From Pusillimonas sp. (GTDB lineage Bacteria; Pseudomonadota; Gammaproteobacteria; Burkholderiales; Burkholderiaceae_B): a stretch of DNA of 64,000 bases. The notes beneath the pieces are model-generated. The model was not told the origin of the DNA. It saw only the letters and a list, made by a program, of their open reading frames with translations, and ran no database searches. The stretch is taken from contig NZ_JAJUFE010000004.1 of NCBI RefSeq assembly GCF_029263785.1, positions 51,539 to 115,538 of the forward strand, in the 5' to 3' direction. This document shows, piece after piece, positions 1 to 6,796 of the stretch (positions within the stretch are counted from its first letter, which is position 1; every line of letters starts with the position of its first letter). The position numbers and the translations under genes were made by a program.

Positions 1-2
1 CC

Positions 3-425
3 CCGACGGAACAGGCCCTTGCTGCACAGGGAAGAGCCCTTGCCGACTCCATGCAAAAGGAGAGCGCGCAAGCGACAGCCATGGGCAGGCTGCCATTCAC
101 AGTGCCTTACATCGAGCGACTCGCTCCTTCGATGACGCGGGACTTTCGAAAGCTGTTGCAGATCCATGCAGCGGGCCTGCGCCGCGTCGTGGACAACGAG
201 GCCGGCCTCGACCCGAAATCCCGGGCCTATCAGTTGTCCGCCGAGCTGTACCTGCTGCAGCACAGCTGCCACTGGTTTTGCAAGTCACGCGGGGTGGCAG
301 ATGCGCGACTGATGCTGCGTCATAAAGTGGATTACCAAAAGGTGCTTGAATCCGTGTCGGATGAAACTCGTGCGGCATATCAGCGGTGGCTGCAGGGCGA
401 ACAGGCAGCCGGCGCGACCGGCTAA
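3..425 (+). CDS. Partial CDS, hypothetical protein (C-terminal part)
   Basis: The reading frame is open from the window edge to a TAA stop, with in-frame ATGs at 51 and 81. Neither has a well-placed Shine-Dalgarno sequence, so the true start probably lies outside the window and this is a C-terminal fragment of at least 124 residues. The segment is soluble and looks helical, with several Cys and His residues (LLQHSCHWFCKSRG near residues 69-82 of the ATG-51 version). No family is recognised. It is convergent with the degenerate ABC ATPase that ends 5 bases downstream, so functional linkage cannot be argued from orientation. Confidence 0.5.
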   Translation, partial: PTEQALAAQGRALADSMQKESAQATAMGRLPFTVPYIERLAPSMTRDFRKLLQIHAAGLRRVVDNEAGLDPKSRAYQLSAELYLLQHSCHWFCKSRGVADARLMLRHKVDYQKVLESVSDETRAAYQRWLQGEQAAGATG

Positions 426-430
426 AGGGC

Positions 431-1048
431 TTATCGCTGCGCGTTTTTAAGGGCCAGGTGCTTCGCCTGGCAAGCCGCCACAAACTGGGCATCGTAACTC
501 GCAAAAAGCACCACCCTGTCTTGCGCCCACTTTCTGAACAGGTCTGCCAGTACCGTACATGCGCGTGAGTCCACCCCATTGGTGGGTCCGTCAGCCACGA
601 CCACCGACGGCGTCCCAAGCGCAGCTGCAGCCAGAAAGACTTTTCGTCGCGTGCCGGTGGACATCTGCTCGAAACGCTTCTCGAGGTGCGGTTCCAATTC
701 GAGTTGCGCAGCCAGATCGAGAACCTCCTGGCCGACCGACGCGCTCCTCTGGGCCGCCACCTTTTCGAACATCTCACGCCCCGTCATATCAGGGTAAAGC
801 ATGCAGTCCTCGGGAATATAGGCAAGCCGCCCTTTCGCCGCTTCCGGCTGCTCTCGCATGGAATACCCGTCAATCCAGATATCGCCCTGACCAAGGGGCA
901 AGCGTCCTGCCACAAGCGACAGGAAGGTGCTTTTCCCGGTGCTTTCTTCTTCGCTGAGCGCCACACAGCCGGGGCCGAACCTGAGGTTCAACCCCTGAAA
1001 AAGTGAATGATCGCCGAACTGTTTGCCAAGGTTTTCGATACGCAACAT
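431..1048 (-). CDS. ABC-type ATPase with degenerate nucleotide-binding motifs
   Basis: A 205-residue single ABC cassette, the length of a compact transporter ATPase. The fold is clear from the order of motifs, but most catalytic positions are changed. Walker A reads SEEESTGKST, with the first Gly replaced by Glu33 and Lys39 kept. The Q-loop reads LAYIPED with no Gln. The signature is MSTGT instead of LSGGQ. Walker B is VVVADGPTNGVD, with Gly154 in place of the catalytic Glu, and the H-loop His is Tyr185 (FASYDAQF). The family normally couples ATP hydrolysis to membrane export or import. Here hydrolysis is unlikely, so a binding or regulatory role is inferred. No permease gene lies next to it in the window. 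Confidence 0.8.
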   Translation of the reverse strand: MLRIENLGKQFGDHSLFQGLNLRFGPGCVALSEEESTGKSTFLSLVAGRLPLGQGDIWIDGYSMREQPEAAKGRLAYIPEDCMLYPDMTGREMFEKVAAQRSASVGQEVLDLAAQLELEPHLEKRFEQMSTGTRRKVFLAAAALGTPSVVVADGPTNGVDSRACTVLADLFRKWAQDRVVLFASYDAQFVAACQAKHLALKNAQR

Positions 1049-1101
1049 GCGCCAAGTTTACCTAAAGCAGATGGTTTACGGGAAAACCCTAGTGTGAATT
1101 C

Positions 1102-1154
1102 GTTGGTGTACGGAGTAAATTAGTTGGCATACAAACCAATTTCAGATTTATACT
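1102..1154 (+). promoter_or_regulatory. Predicted mobA promoter with direct-repeat operator
   Basis: A -35-like TTGGCA (1124-1129) and a -10-like TATACT (1149-1154) are separated by 19 bases, 30 bases before the mobA start. Two near-identical 10-mers, GTTGGTGTAC (1102-1111) and GTTGGCATAC (1123-1132), start 21 bases apart, about two helical turns. The second overlaps the -35 box. This arrangement suits a repressor such as the MarR protein encoded after mobA. The operator role is inferred. Confidence 0.45.
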
Positions 1155-1183
1155 TCGTTCAAATTCCTTTTCGGAGATCAGCC

Positions 1184-3085
1184 ATGCAGTTTTACCTCAA
1201 CGGCTATCGCTTCGGTGACCCCGAAATCCACGACCCCGCCCCGGGGTTCGAGAACCCCTCTGACCAGCTTCCCGAAACCGTCGATGTCCTGATCGTTGGC
1301 TCGGGCCCGGCAGGCTTGATCCTGTCTGCCCAATTGTCCAGTTTTCCTGGTTTCACCACACGCATCATCGAACGACGCGAAGGCCCTCTGCAGCTTGGGC
1401 ACGCTGATGGCGTCGCCAGCCGCACTGTCGAAATGCTGGATGCCTTCGGCCTGGCCACGCGCCTGGTTCGCGAAGCCTGCTGGATCACCGAAACAGTGTT
1501 CTGGCGCCCGGATGAAAATAACCGCACGCATATCAGGCGCACGGGCCGGGTTGACGACGCGGCCACCGAGCTTTCTGAAATGCCGCATGTCATCGTCAAT
1601 CAGGCTCGTCTGCAGCAGTACCTGCTGCAATACATGGAAAACTCGCCTACCCGCCTCAAGCCGGATTACGGTCTGGAGGTCGTCAAGGTTGAAGTCGGCG
1701 ATTCGGGCGAATACCCGGTAACGGTCACCATGCGTCCCACCGCAGGCGGTCCCGAACGCACCATACGTGCCAGGTATGTTGTAGGCACCGACGGCGCGCG
1801 CAGCGTGGTACGAACATCCATAGGCCGCGAACTGCACGGCGACATTGCCAACCACGCCTGGGGCGTCATGGATATCCTGGCGGTCACCGACTTCCCGGAC
1901 ATCCGCATCAAGGCTGCCATTCAGTCGGCAGACGAAGGCAACATCCTTCTGATTCCCCGCGAAGGCGGATATCTGGTCCGCCTGTACGTCGACCTTGGCG
2001 TGGTGGACCCTGCCCGACGCGATGAAATCCGCAACACCACTGCCGATCAGCTGATCGACATTGCGCAGAAGGTCCTTCATCCGTACACGCTCGAAGTCAA
2101 GAATGTCGTGTGGAGCTCGGTATATGAAGTCGGCCAGCGCGTTGCCGACAAGTTCGACGATGTACCTGCCGATCGAGTCGATACCCAGTTACCGCGCGTG
2201 TTCATTGCCGGCGATGCCTGCCATACCCACAGTGCGAAGGCCGGTCAGGGCATGAACGTCTCGATGCAAGATACCTTCAACCTGGGCTGGAAGCTCATTG
2301 CCGTACTGCAAGGGCGCGCCCACCCCTCGTTGCTTCACACGTATTCAGCCGAACGGCAGCCGGTTGCCAAAGAGCTGATCGATTTCGACAAGGAATGGTC
2401 GGCAATCATGGGCTCGCCACCGAAAGACCCCTTGCATCCGGAACGGGGCGGAGTCGATCCGGCCGAACTGCAGGAATACTTTGTCAGGTCGGGTCAATAC
2501 ACAGCAGGCCTGGCGACCCACTACCCTGCAGGCCCGTTATTCGGTACCGACGAACACCAGGCACTGGCCAAGGGCTACACGATCGGCATGCGGTTTCACT
2601 CGGCACCAGTTGTGCAGGTAGCCGATGCCAAGCCCGTTCATCTCGGACACGTGCATCGCGCTGACGGCGCATGGCGGCTTTACGCATTCGCCGATGCCGA
2701 TGCCACGAAGCTGAACAGCCTCATGAACTGGCTCTCCGACTCTGACGAATCACCTGTCAGGCGTTACACTCCCGCCGGAGCCGATCCGGACAGCATCATC
2801 GACGTCCGTGCGATCTATCAACAGCCGCACCACGAAATCGCAATCGACAAGCTCCCGGCCATGCTGTTGCCACGCAAAGGGCGCTTCGGACTGATCGATT
2901 ACGAGAAAGTCTTCAGTCCCGATCCCGGCAAGGACAATATTTTTGACCTGCGCGGTGTCGACCGTACACAAGGGGCTATGGTGCTAGTGCGACCCGACCA
3001 ATATGTCGCGCATGTTTTGCCGCTGGATGCACACGACACGCTGGCGGCGTTCTTCGCGCGATTCATGCTCGAGCCCCGCGAGTGA
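1184..3085 (+). CDS. mobA: 3-hydroxybenzoate 4-monooxygenase (FAD aromatic hydroxylase)
   Basis: A 633-residue flavoprotein monooxygenase that converts 3-hydroxybenzoate to protocatechuate using NADPH and O2. The N-terminus MQFYLNGYRFGDP, the overall length and the phenol-hydroxylase-like C-terminal thioredoxin-fold domain closely resemble Comamonas MobA. The FAD dinucleotide-binding motif GSGPAG lies at residues 39-44, and the GD motif with FAD-ribityl contacts (FIAGDACHTHS, Asp344) is intact. ATG 1184 is chosen because GGAG sits at 1173-1176; an in-frame start at 1124 would lie within the predicted promoter. The MarR gene overlaps its stop by 4 bases, suggesting co-translation with its regulator. 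Phenol 2-monooxygenase is the closest alternative reading. Confidence 0.88.
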   Translation: MQFYLNGYRFGDPEIHDPAPGFENPSDQLPETVDVLIVGSGPAGLILSAQLSSFPGFTTRIIERREGPLQLGHADGVASRTVEMLDAFGLATRLVREACWITETVFWRPDENNRTHIRRTGRVDDAATELSEMPHVIVNQARLQQYLLQYMENSPTRLKPDYGLEVVKVEVGDSGEYPVTVTMRPTAGGPERTIRARYVVGTDGARSVVRTSIGRELHGDIANHAWGVMDILAVTDFPDIRIKAAIQSADEGNILLIPREGGYLVRLYVDLGVVDPARRDEIRNTTADQLIDIAQKVLHPYTLEVKNVVWSSVYEVGQRVADKFDDVPADRVDTQLPRVFIAGDACHTHSAKAGQGMNVSMQDTFNLGWKLIAVLQGRAHPSLLHTYSAERQPVAKELIDFDKEWSAIMGSPPKDPLHPERGGVDPAELQEYFVRSGQYTAGLATHYPAGPLFGTDEHQALAKGYTIGMRFHSAPVVQVADAKPVHLGHVHRADGAWRLYAFADADATKLNSLMNWLSDSDESPVRRYTPAGADPDSIIDVRAIYQQPHHEIAIDKLPAMLLPRKGRFGLIDYEKVFSPDPGKDNIFDLRGVDRTQGAMVLVRPDQYVAHVLPLDAHDTLAAFFARFMLEPRE

Positions 3086-3504
3086 GCAAGCTGGCAAAAA
3101 TCCTGCCGCACACCGGATCGCTGATCCGGCGTGCGCAGCAGCGTCATGCGGCTGAATGGCTGCGTCTGGTACCGACCACGATTACCAGCGTCCAGTTCGC
3201 GGCGCTGGCGTTTCTGGCCGAGACGCCGGGTGCCAGTCAACGCGAGTTGGGCGACGCGCTTGAAATCGACCGTTCCACCGTAGCAGATCTGGCCGCCCGC
3301 CTAGAGCGCCACGGTCTGGTTGTGCGCGAGCAGGATCAAACTGACCGCCGTCGAAACGTCCTGCGTGTCACCCCTGAAGGCCTGCGCGAAATGAAACGCC
3401 TGCGCCCCCATGTTGACAAGGTCGAAGAAGCCCTGACCCGAACCTTGTCGCCATCCGAGGTCACCCAGTTACGCACCCTGCTTTTGCGACTTCTCGAAGA
3501 CTGA
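3082..3504 (+). CDS. MarR-family transcriptional regulator, probable MobR
   Basis: A 140-residue winged-helix protein. The DNA-binding helix and wing are clear (SQRELGDALEIDRSTVADLAARLERHG followed by the Arg-rich DRRRN). It starts with GTG inside the mobA stop region (GTGA overlap), so it is probably translated by coupling. MarR proteins bind small aromatic ligands and release DNA. In Comamonas a MarR protein called MobR controls mobA in response to 3-hydroxybenzoate, and by position this is its counterpart. The likely operator is the repeat pair upstream of mobA; autoregulation through the shared transcript is inferred. Confidence 0.85.
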   Translation: MSKLAKILPHTGSLIRRAQQRHAAEWLRLVPTTITSVQFAALAFLAETPGASQRELGDALEIDRSTVADLAARLERHGLVVREQDQTDRRRNVLRVTPEGLREMKRLRPHVDKVEEALTRTLSPSEVTQLRTLLLRLLED

Positions 3505-3552
3505 CATCGCTACGCGTGCCGGCTTGCCTGGCGGCGAAAATCGGCATGCAGG

Positions 3553-3558
3553 TATAAT
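3553..3558 (+). promoter_or_regulatory. Predicted -10 box (TATAAT) for the riboswitch-yhhQ transcript
   Basis: A perfect TATAAT lies 15 bases before the preQ1 aptamer, so transcription would begin just ahead of the aptamer stem. No convincing -35 element sits 16-18 bases upstream; TTGCCT at 3524-3529 is too far (23 bases). Confidence 0.55.
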
Positions 3559-3571
3559 GCCAGCACGCATT

Positions 3572-3607
3572 CCATGGGTTCCCTAACCCCATCCAACAAA
3601 AAGGCAC
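3572..3607 (+). ncRNA. preQ1-I riboswitch (translation-type) upstream of yhhQ
   Basis: The P1 stem is ATGGG (3574-3578) paired with CCCAT (3588-3592), enclosing the loop TTCCCTAAC. A tail CCAACAAAAAGG follows. The layout matches the class I preQ1 aptamer of Thermoanaerobacter tengcongensis (CTGGG-loop ending GTAAC-CCCAG-TTAACAAAACAAGG). The loop CCT can form the H-type pseudoknot with AGG at 3602-3604, which is also the ribosome-binding site of the transporter gene starting at 3608. Ligand binding would therefore hide the ribosome-binding site. The downstream gene is a queuosine-precursor transporter, the expected regulatory target. Confidence 0.85.
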
Positions 3608-4279
3608 ATGATGTCAATTCAATCCCACCCGCAATCGCGGGAATCGTTTTATCTTTCCCTCCTCGTCGCCTTCCATATAGTGGTCGTCATCGCCAGTAAT
3701 TATCTGGTTCAGCTGCCCATCGACCTGTTTGGCTTTCACAGCACCTGGGGTGCATTCAGCTTTCCTTTCATTTTCCTTGCCACCGATCTGACAGTCCGGC
3801 TCATTGGCAAATCACAAGCCCGTCACGTCATTACCCGCGCCATGATCCCGGCATTGATAGCATCGTACGTCGTGTCGGTCCTGTTCCACGAAGGGCAATT
3901 CAACGGTTTCGGCTCTTTGGGTGAGTTCAACACCTTCGTGTTCCGCATCGCCTTTGCCAGTTTTGCCGCGTATGTGTTGGGTCAGTTACTGGATGTGCAG
4001 GTGTTTGACCGCATGCGACGCAGCTATGTGCAGTGGTGGGTGGCCCCTGCCGCCGCATCCGTGGCGGGCCAGGCATTCGACACGGCGGCATTCTTCAGCA
4101 TCGCGTTCTGGCGCAGCAGCAATCCCTTCATGGCAGCCAACTGGATTGAAATAGCATTGGTGGACTACGTCATCAAGCTGTTGGTCAGCCTGCTGCTGTT
4201 TGTCCCCATGTATGGCATTGCGTTGAACGCCATCGTCAGAATGATGAAGCGCGGTACGGCCTTGCCCAGTGCCGCGTAA
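3608..4279 (+). CDS. yhhQ: Queuosine precursor (preQ0/preQ1) transporter, YhhQ/vitamin uptake family
   Basis: A 223-residue inner-membrane protein with about six hydrophobic segments, typical of the VUT_1/YhhQ family that imports 7-deazaguanine queuosine precursors. It carries the family patterns FPFIFLATDLTVRLIGK near residue 53 and DTAAFFSIAFW in the C-terminal half. Two consecutive ATGs (3608, 3611) follow the AAGG ribosome-binding site at 3601-3604; the second gives the better spacing. The preQ1-I riboswitch immediately upstream independently supports the substrate. The gene stands alone, with the next gene on the opposite strand. Confidence 0.9.
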   Translation: MMSIQSHPQSRESFYLSLLVAFHIVVVIASNYLVQLPIDLFGFHSTWGAFSFPFIFLATDLTVRLIGKSQARHVITRAMIPALIASYVVSVLFHEGQFNGFGSLGEFNTFVFRIAFASFAAYVLGQLLDVQVFDRMRRSYVQWWVAPAAASVAGQAFDTAAFFSIAFWRSSNPFMAANWIEIALVDYVIKLLVSLLLFVPMYGIALNAIVRMMKRGTALPSAA

Positions 4280-4287
4280 TTCATGCC

Positions 4288-4767
4288 TTATTCGGCGCGC
4301 ACGCGGCCGGTCGCCTGAAGTTCGTGCCGCACTTGTTCAAGAATGCGGCAGAATACTGTCGCCGGCAGGGAGGTTGTCGGCGATTCGGCCTCGCCAGTCT
4401 CGTGGACAAGCTTGCTCCCGACCGTTGACAGCAACACCTGGGCCAAACCGGCATTCTGTGCTACCCGGGCACGAATGGCGCGTTCGATCAGGGCGTGGTG
4501 CCGCGCCGAACCATACTCCAGGCGCTCGCCCTGCCAGTATGCTCCGCTGCGATCAGCCTCAGCTCCCAGATTCTTGGCATCCCAACCGTGAAGCACAAAT
4601 GCGCGATCACGACGCGGGTCGCTTTCGGGAAACTTTATGCCCTGGATGAAACCTTCGATGGAAGCAAACAGGATACCGTCAAGGGTAAAGGGGGAAAGCA
4701 GGAAATTGGAAAGCGCAACGCCCCGCCAATCCTGGGAAGTGATCGAAATATTCAGTGTTTTATCCAT
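4288..4767 (-). CDS. NADAR-domain-like protein (YbiA/DUF1768-related)
   Basis: A 159-residue soluble protein. The order of short motifs matches the NADAR fold: ALSNF near residues 18-22, a DG pair, an S-x-E-G-F-x-Q-x-x-KF block near residues 36-46, and a C-terminal stretch with LLSTVGSKLVHETG. NADAR proteins such as YbiA or RibX hydrolyse the N-glycosidic bond of ADP-ribosyl or reactive riboflavin intermediates. The match is distant, so the enzyme activity is inferred. It is convergent with yhhQ, 8 bases away. Confidence 0.55.
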   Translation of the reverse strand: MDKTLNISITSQDWRGVALSNFLLSPFTLDGILFASIEGFIQGIKFPESDPRRDRAFVLHGWDAKNLGAEADRSGAYWQGERLEYGSARHHALIERAIRARVAQNAGLAQVLLSTVGSKLVHETGEAESPTTSLPATVFCRILEQVRHELQATGRVRAE

Positions 4768-4838
4768 CGCCTGCGCATATCAGATTAAGGGTAAGCAAAT
4801 ACAGGCCGAGACTGATCACTAAAGCCTGTGCCGTTGTG

Positions 4839-4844
4839 TATAAT
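4839..4844 (+). promoter_or_regulatory. Possible -10 box for the tRNA-Cys transcript
   Basis: TATAAT lies 145 bases before tRNA-Cys, in the gap after the divergent NADAR-like gene. No clear -35 element is visible, and the leader to the tRNA would be long. Weak evidence. Confidence 0.25.
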
Positions 4845-4989
4845 AGCGGACTTGGCTTCTTGGCCCCCAGCACGAAAGAAATATGTGCGAACCTTGGGTG
4901 CAGTAACAGAAGCCAGACAACAGATAAGAACACCAGCTGAAACAGGCGCGCTTGTAAAGCAACCTGCAATACAGCAGCCGGTGTCCTTG

Positions 4990-5063
4990 GGCGCAATGGC
5001 AGAGTGGTTATGCAGCGGATTGCAAATCCGTGTACCCCGGTTCGATTCCGAGTTGCGCCTCCA
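4990..5063 (+). tRNA. tRNA-Cys (anticodon GCA)
   Basis: A complete 74-base cloverleaf. The acceptor stem GGCGCAA (4990-4996) pairs with TTGCGCC (5053-5059), followed by discriminator T and an encoded CCA (5061-5063). The D-arm contains AGAGTGGTTATGC. The anticodon loop TTGCAAA gives GCA at positions 34-36. The T-loop is TTCGATT. It is a single isolated tRNA with no integrase nearby. Confidence 0.97.
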
Positions 5064-5273
5064 TCATCCTTGCATTTTCTTGCAAACGTTCCCGTAAAAT
5101 CCTTCAGTCGCTTCGGTGCATTTCGCGGCTATGAAGCCCCGTCCACGCTGATCGCTCTGCACGAATCACAATTAGCTGATTGGTACTTGCTGACCGGGGT
5201 CGGATTGAAGTCGCGCATCTTTAATAGTAAAAAGTTCGCCAGTCAACATTATGGTTTTACAAGGACGGGAACC

Positions 5274-5771
5274 ATGAAAAGGTACACGGTGGATTTGTCG
5301 CAGTACCCCGAGCTGGTCGTCATTTACCTGGGCATGCGAGTAAACATGTTTCGCGGCGTGAAGACTCTACTTGGCTTTGGACCCAAGATTGCGGCGGTCG
5401 GCAAGGAAAAGCCCGACGGGCTGTTGGCGCACGAAAACATCGTGTATTCGATTTTCCCCCTGCATATTGGCATGCGCCAATACTGGCGAGACTTCGAAAG
5501 CCTCGAGAAGTGGGCTCGGTCAGAGCCGCATCGCAAGTGGTGGAGGGACTTTCTCAAGGACTCGAAGGGAACCGGCTTCTGGCACGAGACCTATCTTAAG
5601 AGTGGAGGCATGGAGGCGGTGTATGTCGATGTACCTGACCGCTTTGGCTTACGCGCTTTCGCGCCTGAGGTCGAAGCCCGTGGCTCGATGTTTTCTGCAC
5701 GCCAACGCTCAGGGCGTACCAGCGAACCCGGACCGGCGCCTGTCGTGGCTGAAGATGAGTTCTACCAGTAA
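5274..5771 (+). CDS. DUF4188-like protein (dimeric alpha/beta-barrel monooxygenase-type fold)
   Basis: A 165-residue cytoplasmic protein starting at ATG 5274, preceded by AAGGACGG at 5261-5268. The frame stays open back through the tRNA, but that part is not coding. It shows the features of the DUF4188 family: an IGMR-like segment (VVIYLGMRVN), QYWRDFESLEKWAR in the middle, and FWHETYLKSGGMEAVYVDVP toward the end. Relatives have a ferredoxin-like dimeric barrel and are loosely described as monooxygenase-like, with function unknown. The C-terminal 30 residues are low-complexity. The DUF2141 gene starts 12 bases downstream, so the two may be co-transcribed. Confidence 0.75.
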   Translation: MKRYTVDLSQYPELVVIYLGMRVNMFRGVKTLLGFGPKIAAVGKEKPDGLLAHENIVYSIFPLHIGMRQYWRDFESLEKWARSEPHRKWWRDFLKDSKGTGFWHETYLKSGGMEAVYVDVPDRFGLRAFAPEVEARGSMFSARQRSGRTSEPGPAPVVAEDEFYQ

Positions 5772-5783
5772 CCACGGATCATC

Positions 5784-6236
5784 ATGGTGAAGCGCCAGCA
5801 TATTGTCCAGAAGAATCTGCCTCGGGTCATAGCCGCCAGCCTGTTGCTGTCTCTTGCCGGCCCGGCGTGGGCTGCCTCTTTAAGCGCCCAGGTAAGTCAG
5901 GCAAAAAGCGACCAGGGCGTGGTCCGTTGCGGCCTGTTCAAGGAAGCTGCCACCTGGAGAATTGAGGAACAGGCATTGCGTACCGTTGAAGCGTCGCTGC
6001 ACGGCGGTCAGGCCACATGCGATTTCGGCGAGGTTCCGCCTGGCGATTACGCTATCGCCGCCTTCCATGCTGAACAGGGCGAAACAAAAGTCAGCTATGG
6101 TTTCCTGGGCAAGCCAAAACAAGGTGTGGGCTTTTCAAACAACCCATCGATTACCTTTGGTCCTCCGGACTTCGACGAAGCCTTGTTCAAGATACAGGCC
6201 CAGCCCGTCTCGCTTTCAATTCAACTCAAGTACTGA
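5784..6236 (+). CDS. DUF2141-family secreted protein
   Basis: A 150-residue protein with a Sec signal peptide (basic start, hydrophobic core VIAASLLLSLAG, cleavage after AWA near residue 30). The mature part has the DUF2141 pattern: a short beta-rich domain with GDYAIAAFHAEQ and a GVGFSNNPS segment followed by FGPPDFDEA. Two cysteines (in VVRCGLF and ATCDFG) may form a periplasmic disulfide. The family is periplasmic or outer-surface with no defined activity. It is probably transcribed with the DUF4188-like gene just upstream. Confidence 0.8.
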   Translation: MVKRQHIVQKNLPRVIAASLLLSLAGPAWAASLSAQVSQAKSDQGVVRCGLFKEAATWRIEEQALRTVEASLHGGQATCDFGEVPPGDYAIAAFHAEQGETKVSYGFLGKPKQGVGFSNNPSITFGPPDFDEALFKIQAQPVSLSIQLKY

Positions 6237-6280
6237 AAAAGCTACGGGACGTATTGGCAAACCAGTGCCTATACGTCCCG
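6237..6280 (-). terminator. Intrinsic terminator of the Lmo0937-like gene
   Basis: The 10-bp stem CGGGACGTAT / ATACGTCCCG (6245-6254 with 6271-6280) has a small inner stem in the loop. Read on the minus strand it is followed by TAGCTTTTT, so it terminates leftward transcription. On the plus strand there is no T-run, but the hairpin may protect the DUF2141 transcript end. Confidence 0.65.
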
Positions 6281-6306
6281 CAATGAAAAGCCGTTAAATC
6301 TTGATA

Positions 6307-6453
6307 TCAGGGAGAGCGTCCCGTAATCAGGCGGATAAGGACCATCACAATGGCCACCACTATCAAGATATGAATGAAACCGCCCACGGTGTACGAGGTG
6401 ACCAGTCCCAGAAGCCAGAGAATCAGTAGAATCACTGCAATCGTATAAAGCAT
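6307..6453 (-). CDS. Small Lmo0937-family membrane protein
   Basis: A 48-residue protein of two hydrophobic segments (MLYTIAVILLILWLLG and GGFIHILIVVAIVMVLIRL) joined by a polar YTVGG turn, typical of the Lmo0937 family of tiny inner-membrane proteins linked to envelope or osmotic stress. The start is ATG 6453 because AAAGGAAA stands 7 bases before it; the longer frame adds 40 residues with no ribosome-binding site. It lies beside other stress-type small genes. Confidence 0.8.
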   Translation of the reverse strand: MLYTIAVILLILWLLGLVTSYTVGGFIHILIVVAIVMVLIRLITGRSP

Positions 6454-6796
6454 GGCATTTTCCTTTCTTTGCGTTGTTGAAAACCCGGACAGGAGCTTTG
6501 GCTTGCCTGCGCCATCGGTAATTTTTACCCTGTAAGCGCTGCTTTCCGGGTGAATAGACCCGGCCCCGCCCATCTTTCAGCCACTGTCTTCTGCCAGACT
6601 TCAATTCAGGCATCAGAGCAGTGTTGCTTCTTGCTTTGCTGCTGCTTCCTCCTTGTTGCCTAAGAAAATCGCCTGATTCTTTGCAAGTTCCGTGCCTACG
6701 TTAACGCATTTTCTTCATTGCACATAGCCCTTCAGACGGCACGCTACTTGCTTTGGCCTGGTAGACCTTCTTCGGTCTGTCAAACAGGAGAATGCT

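Noticed and set aside
1178..2080. 300-codon frame antisense to mobA
   Set aside because: A shadow of the G+C-rich mobA codon pattern, with no recognisable domain.
4760..4996. 78-codon hydrophobic frame on the minus strand before tRNA-Cys
   Set aside because: It overlaps the tRNA 5' end and the start of the NADAR-like gene, with no ribosome-binding site; hydrophobicity likely arises by chance.
4990..5063. tRNA-Cys as an integration site
   Set aside because: No integrase, no direct repeat of the tRNA 3' end found by eye, and neighbours are ordinary.
5004..5273. Long frame running from inside tRNA-Cys into the DUF4188-like gene
   Set aside because: The upstream part overlaps the tRNA and has no ribosome-binding site or family match; ATG 5274 has a good site and begins the domain.
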